Positions 32,969 through 43,110 of a stretch of DNA of 64,000 bases are shown in pieces. A program made the translations under genes and the position numbers. The DNA comes from Phytophthora sp. 'mugwort' (lineage: Eukaryota > Oomycota > Peronosporomycetes > Peronosporales > Peronosporaceae). The notes beneath the pieces are model-generated. The model was not told the DNA's origin. It made no database searches and worked only from the letters and a program-made list of their open reading frames with translations. The stretch's first letter is position 1; each line of letters begins with the position of its first letter. The DNA lies in the NCBI GenBank assembly GCA_033558025.1, contig JAUCEF010000016.1, positions 744,001 to 808,000 on the forward strand, given 5' to 3'.

Positions 32969-34742
32969 TCACGTCCTCACGAGATTTACCTCCAAGCAGC
33001 AGCTCCACCGCAATTTTACGACGTTCTTCGTCTCTTTTTCATGACGTGTTTGTTGACGCTCTTTTTCACGCTCAAGTTTCGCTTGACGTCGGGCCTCGGC
33101 TAGCTCATCCAATTCCTTTTGTCTGAATGCCATCATGGCTTCGAACGGCTTCTTTTGAGAAGCGATAATCAGTTCCGCTCGTTTTTCGATCGAGCGTCTC
33201 GTTTTCTCCAACTCAACCGCAAAAATAGCGCCAAAATAGTTACGTTTCAAACTTTGCGCCCTTTCCGTTACTTTAGCAGCAGCAGCAGCCTTGTTCGCCG
33301 CTGAATTCGCGGTAACAGTAGCGCTGGAACCAGCAGTCCGACGCCGTGCGTGTAGTGGTAGCTGTCAAGCGGGAAAGTATACGCTGGGCCCTTCGTGCAC
33401 CTTGAGCCGACGACAATCCAACTTCAGCTACTTCATTTTCAATCCTGGGTCCGGACCTGGGGAGCTAGACGTGAAGGATAGCAGCTGTCTATTTTGGTTC
33501 GAGAGCCCAGGATATACGCGGGCGGTAGCTAACATCCAGCAGCTAGCTGAGTGACCGACGGACCGGAAGGAAAGTTGCTGGTCATCGCCTTCAGAAATGG
33601 GTTTTGAGCCGCACGAGTCTTCGGGAATGTCATAATTGTATCCCGCTCTGCTCGGGCTACGATTTTCAATGCCAACCGTGTCAGTCCCGTGAAACCTAAA
33701 TGCCCCACTAAGTTGAATACAGTCTCATCACTATCACTGTCGTCACCAGCGTCCACTCGATCACGATAGTCTGAAAAACCAATCTCATTGTCTTCTGTCT
33801 GGGCTACTTGGGCTTCTGAATACTGACGCGTTAAAGCACTAGCCGTCACAACTGCATTCATGTCCTCATCGTCAATAAAGTCTGGCTCATGGATTTGAGA
33901 CACTGGGTCGACGTTCGCCTGCTCCGAAAACATAACATCCATTTGCTCAAAAAAATGGACATGCCTTCTCAACCTATTCTTCAATTATGACGCCACGCAT
34001 CATCATCGCTTCGGTAAACCCAAACCCAGACTGTTTCATTTTTGCGATCACGAGTAATTTTGTATAGCTTGAACAGCGAGTTCCAGCGGCTCTGGCGGTT
34101 CCCTTGTCCCACTTGATTTTTTGCCTTGTGTCTGAATCGTCGTTTTTCGTCGCGTATGCGTAGACAAAGTCTGCCATACTTGCAAACCTAGACAGCTTAG
34201 TCACTCCGGCCCCATGCGCCTTATTATTTCCAGCTGTCGATTCCCCGAGATAGATGGGTCGATTACTTGGCACCTTCATCCAGGAGATCATGCCTTCGAG
34301 TTGGACCCGCGTTGTATGCGAATACTTGCTCGGTGCCCCTCCATCTGTCCAGGGACATCATCGTCCGTCTGCTACATCTCCTCAGCAAGATCCAATTTCG
34401 GAGGAGAACTCCTCCAACTCCTCCAACTTCTCCGACATGTTGTCAGAAAGCTCCGTCAGTATCTCCGACTCCACTCGGTTCATCTCTTGTGTATCAGTCT
34501 TCGTCTTGGGCTTCTAGCGAAGTGGCTGCATTTGCAGATCTCTCCTTGCCTTAGAGCTCTTCTGCGCAAACGACTTCTGTAATGCATTCTTCTGCCCGCC
34601 TTTCTTCTGGGATGTCCGCTTCTGTGGAGCCTTTGCCTGCTGGATCATCACGTGCGACGCCTTCTTCAGCTGGGCCTTTTTCTTGAGTGCCATCGTCTGC
34701 GAGGCCACCTTCTTTGGAGTCTGCTAGCTTTAGAGGAGGCAT
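32969..34742 (-). mobile_element. Second ORF of the PIF/Harbinger-like element (SANT/Myb-like, coiled coil), degenerate
   Basis: The minus strand starts near 34742 with a charged N-terminus (MPPLKLADSKEGG and onward), then an acidic helix (about 34450-34390). A globular block follows at 34291-33974 with GMISWMKVPSNRPIYLGE, RFASMADFVYAYA and SYTKLLVIAKMKQSGFGF. The next piece, at 33984-33529, includes EPDFIDDEDM. It ends in a long coiled coil at 33250-33010 (KTRRSIEKRAELIIASQ, then alternating Glu, Arg and Lys). Harbinger elements usually carry a transposase and a SANT/Myb-type DNA-binding protein, and position and size fit the second. The Myb/SANT assignment itself is inferred from context. 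Several frameshifts are present. Confidence 0.5.
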
Positions 34743-35102
34743 GGTTTCCTTTCCGAAGTGCGACGCGTTTTCTGGTATAATTTGATATCCTTACAAGATT
34801 GCGTCAATAAATTCGGGAGGGTTTCGTACTGGCCAAGGAATGAGGCCCTCGCACGGAATGAGCCAAAGGAATGAGCCTCATTCCTAGGGCTCATCGTTTG
34901 AAGAAATGATAAACTGAAATCCTCATTGCAATAATTGCATAGTGCGCCTGATATTCGGGTTCCACTTGTCGTGATTGATAAAGTGCAGCCAATCTATGTC
35001 AGCAGTATTAGTGAAGATAATTCGATGTAAATGTCAGGTCTGAAGTTCTGGAACATGTCATCGCTCTGCTAATCCAATAACAATTAGCATTTTCGGAGTA
35101 AA
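34743..35102. other. Spacer with GGAATGAG repeats and hairpin
   Basis: GGAATGAG occurs at about 34838, 34856 and 34874, followed by its inverted form. This makes an imperfect palindrome (34873-34891, AGGAATGAG then CTCATTCCT around one base). It may be an end of the Harbinger-like element. Confidence 0.35.
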
Positions 35103-36200
35103 CTATATTGTTGGTGGACACCGACCGCTAAAACAGAACTCTGCAAATACCTTTCTCAAGTCTTTCTTGATCTGGTTGTCTTCCGTATTGATACTCTTGT
35201 ATGATTCTAAGCGCTTCTTGTAGAATCCAAAGTTTAGGCCTTCAAGTAATATATGAGAACCGATTTGAAATCCTCTATCTCCACAGTAGTCCAGCGCTCG
35301 GAGTAAAAAGGATATCAATTCTGTATCCATCTCTCACGCGATATCCCACCACTACATGCTCGCTGGGCACAGTCTTAAACATAGACAGACCTTGAGTAGT
35401 CATAGACATGATCCAAACATTCTACTCGAGCATTCGCGCAGTATGTATACACTGCGTATAGTAGTGGCATGTACTTCGTTGACATACATTTAAAGGATAT
35501 GCGTCGAAATGGTCGATTCATCGTCTATCATAACTAACACGTCTGCTTCTTAGCAAAGCGAGTAATAAAAGGCTTGAAACTTGATCCATCTCCAAATTGT
35601 ATTGAGCAAACACGTGATAAAAGCATACAGATCACGGTTTTCAAATCGTATTAAACCATACAGGACATTTACGAAGTAGATACTGCATAGATATTTGCGC
35701 AGTGTCTTCATCAGTGGAATCAAATTACGCGTCACCACCCGATAGCGCTCCAAACGATAGAAACAAAATCCACTTTGTTCGTATTTGTGCGCTGCACAAT
35801 ATTGCATGTGGGTTGGATCTTGAATCAGTGGATTGGTCAAGTACGTTCATATGAAGCCATAGTCGACATTGTGTGAATAGTCGTAATGGAACATATTGTT
35901 AGTAGACCCATCACTATTCGCCGCATTGATTAACTGCGAGCCATTTCTTGCGTCCCGTTAAAGGCGGTGAAGCTGTAGGCCGCGCAGGATATCAGCAAGT
36001 TGAAATATTGTTCTTCCGACTAAATCTTGATGCGGAGATCTCGTTCAACTTCGATTTGATGAATCCATAGCGCATGCATTCAACCATGCCGATGTAGTTG
36101 CTTGTGGCTTCCAATGGCAAGGCATTAAACTCCATCGTTACTCCATAGGCGAAAGACTATTGTGGCGTATTTAGGACTTGGTGATGGACTATATAAAGAC
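35103..36200 (-). pseudogene. Unassigned broken ORF series
   Basis: Reading down the minus strand, segments with coding-like composition appear at about 36160-36040 (MEFNALPLEATSNYIGMVE and an Ile/Lys-rich continuation), 35840-35550 (DPTHMQYCAAHKYEQSGFCF, FVNVLYGLIRFENRDLYAF) and 35410-35103 (LSMFKTVPSEHVVVGYRVRD, then LLEGLNFGFYKKRLESYKSI). They may be one decayed gene of over 300 codons. I do not recognise the family. The codon use is more AT-rich than in the window's host genes, which hints at a foreign or mobile origin. Confidence 0.3.
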
Positions 36201-36503
36201 AAACATGAGAAGGAGATGCTACTTGCGGTGCCTCCCCGATGAAACTGCTATTGAAGAGGCTATGTGGCGGTACATAATTTTGGGATTGTAATATGCTATT
36301 TTAGGCGTAACCGAGTGGCAAGAGACTCATTGTCGGAGCTATATTTTCAATTAAAAAATAGATTTGTCTGGTAATAAACCATAAAAAGAAGCAATCACTC
36401 ATCATACTGGTGATTCAGAAGTATGTTGGGATATCAAGTATATCTACCCAAGTCGACGTCTTCTCTCTCTGATGCCACCATTGCTAACTTGTTCTCGTGA
36501 AGC
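36201..36503. other. AT-rich spacer, nothing recognised
   Basis: No coding, RNA or repeat signal is visible. Confidence 0.35.
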
Positions 36504-36733
36504 TCACACTTCTTTCCGTAATGATCGAAATTTTTCATGCAATTCTTCCAGATCACATTGATGTTGATCAAGGATGCTCCACTTGTTCTTTTGAATCTTG
36601 GCTAGCTCCGCTTCGGAAGAGCGCAGTCGAATAATATCGAGTTGAGCGGTATTCACGGTGCGGGCCATGCGCAATTGCTCTTCTTTGGCCATTACACCGT
36701 TCACCCTAATTAGTCGTGAGACTAGAATAATCA
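36504..36733 (-). pseudogene. Short coiled-coil fragment next to a Helitron end
   Basis: The minus strand encodes a helical, charged segment (KEEQLRMARTV, DIIRLRSSEAELAKIQKNKW) of about 60 residues ending at 36504. Its upstream side is cut by the Helitron 3' end at 36734, so it looks like the surviving part of an ORF into which, or beside which, a Helitron inserted. The family is unknown. Confidence 0.3.
36693..36716 (-). repeat. 24-bp repeat arm A (inverted partner at 40728)
   Basis: TACACCGTTCACC continuing to 36716 is the exact reverse complement of 40728-40751. Both sites encode RLIRVNGV in the shared orientation. Confidence 0.85.
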
Positions 36734-37065
36734 CTAGCCGAGCGCCGCCGCCCACGCGGCGGTGGGTTTAGTTTTGGTCCCAGTATAGTGGAAGTCCGTC
36801 GGAGCGCAGCAGGAGCGGGTAGGCCCACATAAAAAAAATCAATTTTCAACCAATCGTTTAATGATTATTTCCACCAATGGCTGCCATCGGCGAAAACATT
36901 GTTTTAGCGAATGAGGGACGCCTTCTCTGCGCTCGGCAGCCATGTTATTTTAGCCAACGTCGGCCCGCCTTCGCTGGCTCGGCAGCCAATGCGATTGCTT
37001 CTAGAATCACGTTATGTCGTGACAGACACACAGATGGACGGACGGAGCGACGTTATCGTTAAGTT
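36734..37065 (-). mobile_element. Helitron 3' end, non-autonomous fragment
   Basis: On the minus strand the element ends with a GC-rich hairpin (CCGCC, loop, GGCGG), then CGGCGCTCGG, then CTAG at 36737-36734, followed by T. This is the canonical Helitron terminus. Further inside lie a GCCGAGCGCAGAGAAGG-type motif and, near 37030-37050, TCCGTCCGTC with CTGTGTGTCTGTC, both shared with the Helitron tails at 56.9-57.6 kb. The 5' boundary is uncertain. Confidence 0.65.
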
Positions 37066-37220
37066 TTAGGATGCATCGTACTTTATTGAGAAACTATAGT
37101 ACATATACTTTTATTAGTCATGCACCAAAATTAAGCGTGCGCCACAATTAGGCATGCTCGGCAAGGCTGACTGCCAACCGCCATCCACTCCCCAGCAACA
37201 TTGCTCTAAGCACATCAAGT

Positions 37221-37545
37221 GTAACGAGGTTACACGAAGGTAACACGAGTGTAGCCGTGCTACGTGTCACGTTGCAGTAATTGGTACTTGGTACCACTTA
37301 TATTTACGGGATTTCAGTACGTGGCCACAGGGCCACTCGATATGCATTTGACTAGGTTAAACTATGGTAGATAGTTAGAGTCATACATTACACCACAGGC
37401 GGCTTTGGCGCAGATAAGCAAACAAATAACAGTTCAGTTTTAGCATCAAAGAGAGTATTACCCTAGGTTTAGGATACTGACTCTTTGAGTCTCTAGTGGT
37501 ATAACTAGAGCGATCTAAGCTTCTGCGGAGACCTTAGTGGTTAGG
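37221..37545 (+). repeat. LTR-like sequence
   Basis: The stretch starts TGTAACGAGG and contains TATA-like sequence, CTCTTTGAGTCTC and GACTCGGGGAGTC blocks, features common in oomycete LTRs. No second copy is in the window and the 3' limit is a guess, so it may be a solo or truncated LTR. Confidence 0.35.
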
Positions 37546-38249
37546 ATAACCACAACTGAGACTCGGGGAGTCATACGTCTTCCTCTGACGCACTACGCTA
37601 CGCAGCCCTGCTGCAACAAGTTCATTTCCAAATAGAATTGGCGGAGGAAGCACTACGAAACCTCCAACAAGTAGTTCCTCTCTGCGATCGAGTTCGATGC
37701 ACCGACTGTGATGAAGCTGGACAAGCTCTTCGTGCTCGAAGTGGCTCTATGGGCGCACGATCGACTTCTTTTCAGCGCTGTTCCGCTCCTCTGACAGGCG
37801 AGTAAACCTGAGCAAGGCTCGTGACTGCTGGAAGAAACGCACCGAAACAGCGGCCAGCCTCGAAGTCCCACGGCGGCTCAAGTACGCAACGAGTCGGCAG
37901 CGAAATCGACACCAGTTCGTCCTAAAGAGGCTTGGAGGGAGAGGAAAGACCCTTGGTGAGCACTGGGTTTGACTCTACCCACTCTTGCTGGCAGAGTTCC
38001 TGCCACTTACTCGTGCAGGGCATGATGCAGTGCGGCCTGGACGTTACTCGCGATGGAGTGTGTGTGATAGCGCATCTCAGTCGGGAGTTGAACGAGGTGA
38101 TCGCTACGCACCCGGACTTTTTTGAGGCGGGATACGAGGAAGGCGCGACGTCGATGGTCATCTAGGCATCGTCTGGTTCTCATCATTTTGCATAATATTT
38201 TCTTTCGTGAAATGGACTTACATGGCGGTAAGATATCCCGATTGGGACC
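37546..38249. other. Unassigned, weakly coding on the plus strand
   Basis: The plus strand from about 37620 reads as short coding-like pieces (for example FQIELAEEALRNLQQVV and, later, HWV*LYPLLLAEFLPLTRAG). They could be the start of gag after an LTR or a transposase N-terminus. No motif decides it. Confidence 0.25.
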
Positions 38250-38325
38250 TCTCTGTGTTATCACTTCACGCAGATTCGAACTCGCGATAGCGCGTGGCGC
38301 AACGCGGCTAAACCATCCACCAATG
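38250..38325 (-). repeat. tRNA-like SINE head
   Basis: The minus strand reads TGGTTTAGCCGC at 38315-38304 (A-box-like), then CGAGTTCGAATCTGCG at 38284-38269 (B box GTTCGAATC). The arms are only partly foldable, so a SINE remnant is preferred over a working tRNA. Confidence 0.4.
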
Positions 38326-38399
38326 CCATCAAATGTCATTAAAATGAAATCGTGTACATTATCGCGTAGCCAATTATGCCTACGCTAGACTCAATTTTG

Positions 38400-40400
38400 C
38401 TAGTCGACGGCATAGAGTGGTGCCGCATATGTCGAGTCTCCCGCTTCATGTGGCAGTGTCGTAATCGTAGTCAAAAGGCGCTTACACTTCGTCTTGTCGG
38501 TGGGGATTCGTCGTAGGTGTTCAAGGTCTTGGGCGATGCGTAGTCGATGGCCGCAGTCGCTGGATACGAGGTCGGCGTCGAGGACGTTCGGTAGGTTAGT
38601 GCGGGGCGGCCTCGCCACTTTCCTGCTTCGTTTGGAACGAAGTAGGCGGCCATCTGGACGTGCGCTGGGATCTCGGGGCGGCGTATAATGTGACCAAAGC
38701 GGTGCCATCGTGCCGTCGAGATGCGGTGCCGGAGTTGCTGTTCGTGGCAGATCTCGTAGAGTGTCGAGTTGGCAACGCGGCGGGGGTAGCGGATGTTCAG
38801 GACGCTGCGGAGCTGGCGCCGGTGAAAACTTTCTAGGATGAGGAGATCTGAGGTCGTGAGCGCTCAGGTGCCACAGTTGTACAGGAGTACAAGTAGCACG
38901 TAGCAGTTGTAGAATCGGACGCGAGCCTTGTCCGTAGTGTGCTGCTGGCGGAGCCAGATCGTCCACAGGCGACGGGGCCATCGACTTGCGTCCTCGGTGT
39001 CCCCCAGAAGTGATCCTAGCTTCTTCGTGGAGCGCCAGCGTTCGTAGGCGGCTCGTGTCAGACGGGTTGCTCCTTTGGGCTGAGTGTGGCGTCGTATCTC
39101 TGTGATTTCGGTCTTGGTAATGTTTATCTGTAGTGACCAGCGGGCTAGAAGCGAAGGCGCTCGGTCGAGGATGACGTCGATCATCTTCGGATCTCTGCAG
39201 ATGAAGTCGGCGTCGTCCGCATACACGATCATTTGCTCCAGGAGCCGGTTGGGTACTTCAAATATCACTAGCTACTTCTCGTAATGTTGCCTCTAAGTAA
39301 CCATTATCAAAACACGTGAGAGTGAATCCCCCTGCGGGTATCAGTGTTGCTCTCGAACGGGTCGAGCATGGTGCGTCCGGAGCGCAGGGATAGAGTCGTG
39401 TTGTCGAGTAGGAGCCGGATGAGGCGGACAACATCGTCGGGCAGGAAAGTTTCCAGGACATTGAGCAGCTTCTGTCTGTCGATGGTGTCGAATGCCCTGG
39501 AGAGGTCGATGCCGAGAGTATGGATGCTGTCGCAATAGCGTAGCCAGCGATAGTCCATATAGCATCTGTGTTGCGAGTTTTCCGAAAGCCGCTCTGGTGC
39601 GGCGACAGAAACTTGTCGGGCGGGGGGGGGGGGATGCGGTTCAATACAACGATTGACATCGCTTTGTGAATGGTGTTTAGCAGGACGATTGGGCGGAGAC
39701 TGAAGCGGTGACCCCGGGGCTTGCTCGGCTTGGGGAGGCAGAGTAATGTGCCTGCTCCAACGTCGAGAGGTTCGCCGCGGGCAAAACAGTTGTTGACAAT
39801 CTCATCGAAACGGGGTGCAAGTATCACCCGTACTTGAGTAGTTGACCGGGGATGTCGCGGGCAGACGCGCGCCGGATGTTAAGACGACGAAGTGCTTGGC
39901 GGGACTCCCCGGGTGTGATTGGGCAGGAAAGCGCTCGTGGTGCGAGGTCCGGTGCGACTGAAGGTCGTTCCGAGATTGAGAACTGCGCTTGGAATTGTGA
40001 ACGAACGAGGATGTTAGCTGTAGGTTGAGGCAGGATATACTTAAATCGTCGTCGCGGAGCAGTAGTGGTACCGCTCGTCGGGGTGCGACGGCACGGACCG
40101 CTTTATAGAACCGGGCGGTATGGATGCGGTTCTCGATGTCTTTGATCTTGTCGCCGAGAGCTTCATTGGCTAGATCTCAGCAACTGAACTGGATTTGGTG
40201 AAGTTTCGCGTTGCGTTTGCTACGGAGGGCAGCAGTTTTGGCGGTGCAGGCGTTGTAGATCCGGAGCTGGCGATTGCGTCGGCGTGTCGAGAGGTCCTTG
40301 AGAATGTCGTCGTCGTATTTCTTGGATCTGGCGGGGGGGAGAGGGGGGGGCGTGTTTAGGCCCACACACGTTCAGCTGTGCTGCGAATCGTGCGGAATGT
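38400..40400 (-). mobile_element. Non-LTR retrotransposon (LINE) reverse transcriptase, degenerate
   Basis: On the minus strand: a basic linker at 40365-40177; GTLLCLPKPSKPRGHRFSLRPIVLLNTIHKA at 39770-39660; LSPHQSGFRK near 39600; GIDLSRAFDTIDRQKLL at 39520-39470; and the catalytic YADDADF at 39223-39204. Then come the thumb and the C-terminal region: RQLRSVLNIRYPRRVANSTL, RISTARWHRFGHIIRRPEIP and KWRGRP, at 38830-38590. This is the order of non-LTR RTs. Stops and frame changes are frequent. A run of about ten G at 39629-39638 marks one frame break. The endonuclease is not seen. Confidence 0.8.
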
Positions 40401-40727
40401 TTCGTCCCATGCTGTTTAATGGGGCGCTCGTCTGTTCTGTTGGACGGCGGTAATGCGTACGCTAGGCCCTCTGTGAACTTGTCTCGAATGTCCTCGTCGT
40501 GGATAAGGCGCCCTCAAGCAAGTCGAAAGGGCTGTCCCTGCTGTGGTTTCTGGCGGAAGCGGAGTCTCGTCGCGTGTGGTTTGTCATTGAGGAGCAAAAA
40601 TCGTGATACTGTGTCGGCCTTTCCCCCGAATAAACCCAATATAGTCGTACACTGTAATTGCTCGTGCACCAAAAATCGTCATGCACGATAATAGCGTCCA
40701 AACGCTATACGGTAAATAGTCATAGCG

Positions 40728-40751
40728 CGACTAATTAGGGTGAACGGTGTA
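40728..40751 (+). repeat. 24-bp repeat arm B (inverted partner at 36693)
   Basis: CGACTAATTAGGGTGAACGG continuing to 40751 is identical, in opposite orientation, to 36716-36693. The flanks on both sides differ. Confidence 0.85.
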
Positions 40752-41024
40752 CTCTGTTCGAATAACCTCTACACTCTCTCGCTTCTTCATACAGCTGCTT
40801 CGCGCGTTCGTCGTCTTTGTCAAAACTGAAACGGAATCAAAGCCGATAATCGTCAGCAGTAACTTTAATGAGAAAATCGCCTCTAAGAGTTCTGCGCTTG
40901 GGACAGGATAGCGCGGACAGTCCAGATAATACATGATGCCGTTTTAGTCTTGACGAACACAACATGCCAATCCTTTTTTCAATGAAAGCAAATGAAGCTC
41001 GATCCTGGCTCCATCGATGTTAAG

Positions 41025-41134
41025 CGAACCAAGGTCAAGTTTAGCACAACAACAACAAATGTTTTTCGAACCAAGACCAAGTTTAACAAAAACAACAGAA
41101 AATATTTTTGTTGTTGTTGAACTTGGTCCGCTCG
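41025..41134. repeat. 42-bp direct repeat with inverted third arm
   Basis: CGAACCAAG-TCAAGTTTA units start at 41025 and 41067. From 41110 a shortened inverted copy (GTTGTTGTTGAACTTGGTCCG) follows, so the segment could fold back on itself. Confidence 0.65.
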
Positions 41135-41443
41135 AAGCTCAAAAACCACGCATCGGAGTCCCGTCGAAGATAGTACTACTAGTATATAAAGTTATTCCAT
41201 GCTTCGACGGAATCCTGTGGGCCTCCATCCATACAAATTCAAGGCGCCTCGACGGGACTAATAATATATTATAGTTGAGACAAAACGATAGCTTGTGAAC
41301 TCAAATCGAATAACATTGACTCTATTGCGTGATGCGATGGCCTCCGGACTCCGGAGAGCTCGCGACAGTCTCCATATTAAGTTGATACTAGTGGTTTGGA
41401 AAGTATGCCCCTCACCAAGGATCAGCTCAATACTTTTGTCTGC

Positions 41444-42569
41444 TTACAAGGTAGCGATGCCTGCTCTCGGTGTATGGCCAGTGTGGCCTGCAGCGATATC
41501 CCTCTCGCCTACAGCCCCGACTCCGTGAGTGGAAGCGAGGGCGTTAGCGTACTCCTCCTCTTGCTGCTGACTCCTTCTGCGCGAATACGCTACCAGCAGG
41601 ACCGTGCCGACTAAGAAGAATGCTGCCATCACAAGGACGAGGATGAGCACTCCTGGCCGGATACTACTCCGATTAGTGCTGGAGACGGAGTCCCGAGTGG
41701 CTACTCCGCCCGATGACGACGCAGAGCTGGAGCTAGATGCATTCTCATCCTCTGTGTTATCTGAAGAAGACCCGTCCGACGCATCAGTGGACGAATCACC
41801 GGATGCACCGGTCGACGAATCCCCCGAGGAGCGATCTACCGAAGAGTCCTCGGAGGCATCCGTGGACGAGTCGTTTGAGGTGTCTGTAGAAGAGTCGTCA
41901 TCGGTGTTGTCATCGTTGGATCCATCAATAGACGAATCTTTCGAGGAGCCATCGTCCGGCGCTCCCCAAAACGAGTCCTCATTGTCACTAGAAGATGCGT
42001 TCTGTGCTGAACCCGGTGCAAACTCGCACTTTTCTCCGCTGTAGCCATTATCGCATGTGCAGCCGAATAGCGGCGTTCCGTCAGCGTTCGACGACATCAT
42101 ATTGCACGAGCCCTGACCATTGCATCGCACTCCATTCACACTGCAACCGTCTGCAGAAAGCACCACAACCAGTCAGTCTTTCACACCACATCAAAAGAAT
42201 TCCAATGGACTCTTGTGTCTTACCACTGCAAGAGGAACCACCATAGTACGCATTACATCGGGAAAGAGATACACATTTGTAGATGCCTTTGTTCCCGTTC
42301 AAGATGGCGCAACCTTCTGTGCAATCGTTGTATGGTCTCCAGAGGCAAGCGAGTTTGCCACTGTCATCCGACGGGCAGTTGCCCATCGATGAGCCTCCGC
42401 AGACCGAGGGCGGCACACAGGCCTGGACCGATGTCTCTGAGTCGCCAGCCACACAAGTCTCACCCCACGCGCAGTCTGCTGTGGTGGTGCACATTATGGC
42501 ATTTTGCACCGCCTCCACAGATCCCTGGAGGGCGAGGACGACCAGCGAGGAAAATCCAAATAGCTGCAT
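41444..42569 (-). CDS. EGF-like single-pass membrane protein with Ser/Asp-rich stalk (copy 2)
   Basis: Two exons, 42569-42224 and 42150-41444, joined across a 73-nt intron (donor GTAAGA, acceptor CTGCAG) in the same phase and position as copy 1, give 350 residues. A signal peptide spans about 1-20 (MQLFGFSSLVVLALQGSVEA). The Cys-rich domain has the same CAWGETCVAGD and YYGGSSC landmarks as copy 1, but carries an extra stretch of about 18 residues (after LACLWRPY) with two additional Cys. An EGF-like module (VRCNGQGSC ... FGCTCDNGYSGEKC) leads to a stalk built on DSSTDAS-like repeats. The membrane helix is at 282-304, followed by RRR and a 45-residue tail. A cell-surface role is expected; the ligand is unknown. 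The open antisense frame is a shadow of the Ser/Asp codons. Confidence 0.88.
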
Positions 42570-42926
42570 ATAGTCACGAATTCTTCGTTCAGAGCGGGGG
42601 AATCGGTACTGAGCCTGGCGCAGTGGATTGGGAAGAAACGTCGATATGAAGTGTTCTGGAGGTGTACGTACAGCAGCAGGAAGGAGACACGGATCAAGGA
42701 ATATTCAGTGTCTGCACGTGTTCAATACAAAGCATTAGTGAACGGAGTAAAACATGGTACTCATGCCGCAAAAACTAGGCACCTCAAATCCCGCATTTAG
42801 CCTGGAGCGCGTGCCCTCCAGCTTGGCTTCGCGCTGGATGAATGGCTCCGGCTCCGGATTGCTTTAAGCACTGCCTCATCTGCTGCGTATAGCGAAAAAA
42901 AACAGTTGTCCTGCGTTAATAGACGG
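42570..42926. other. Upstream region of EGF-like copy 2
   Basis: This should contain the promoter. No other feature is recognised. Confidence 0.4.
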
Positions 42927-43110
42927 ACACTCGTTATGATGATCGTGGATCGGTTTGCCCCTGCTGTTATGTTGACACTGGCGCGTCGCACAAGCTGCCT
43001 GCACGACTACACGACCTCGAGAAGATTGTTCAACTAGACCGCGCCGAAGGTACCGGTAGGACGCTCGAAACCGGGCACGCAGTTTGTCTCCACACTCTCT
43101 ACAGTACAAT
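42927..43110 (+). pseudogene. Retroelement aspartic protease fragment
   Basis: The plus strand reads RYDDRGSVCPCCYVDTGASH followed by KLPARLHDLEKIV and a few dozen more residues. DTGASH is the active-site signature of retrotransposon proteases, and the residues after it resemble the Copia type. No gag or integrase is seen nearby. Confidence 0.45.

Larger units (their letters stand above)
40401..41443. other. Spacer downstream of EGF-like copy 2
   Basis: No gene recognised. It holds repeat arm B (40728-40751) and the 42-bp repeat at 41025. The last 150 bases should include the 3' UTR of the EGF-like gene. Confidence 0.4.

Noticed and set aside
33091..33106. Another CTCGGCTAG sequence as a possible Helitron end
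   Set aside because: No hairpin lies directly upstream, the base after CTAG is C not T, and it sits inside the coiled-coil reading frame of the Harbinger-like second ORF.
37540..37620. Possible tRNA-like sequence on the minus strand
   Set aside because: No acceptable B box; it fits better as the end of an LTR-like stretch.
41604..42044. Plus-strand 146-residue acidic ORF
   Set aside because: Same antisense effect within EGF-like copy 2.
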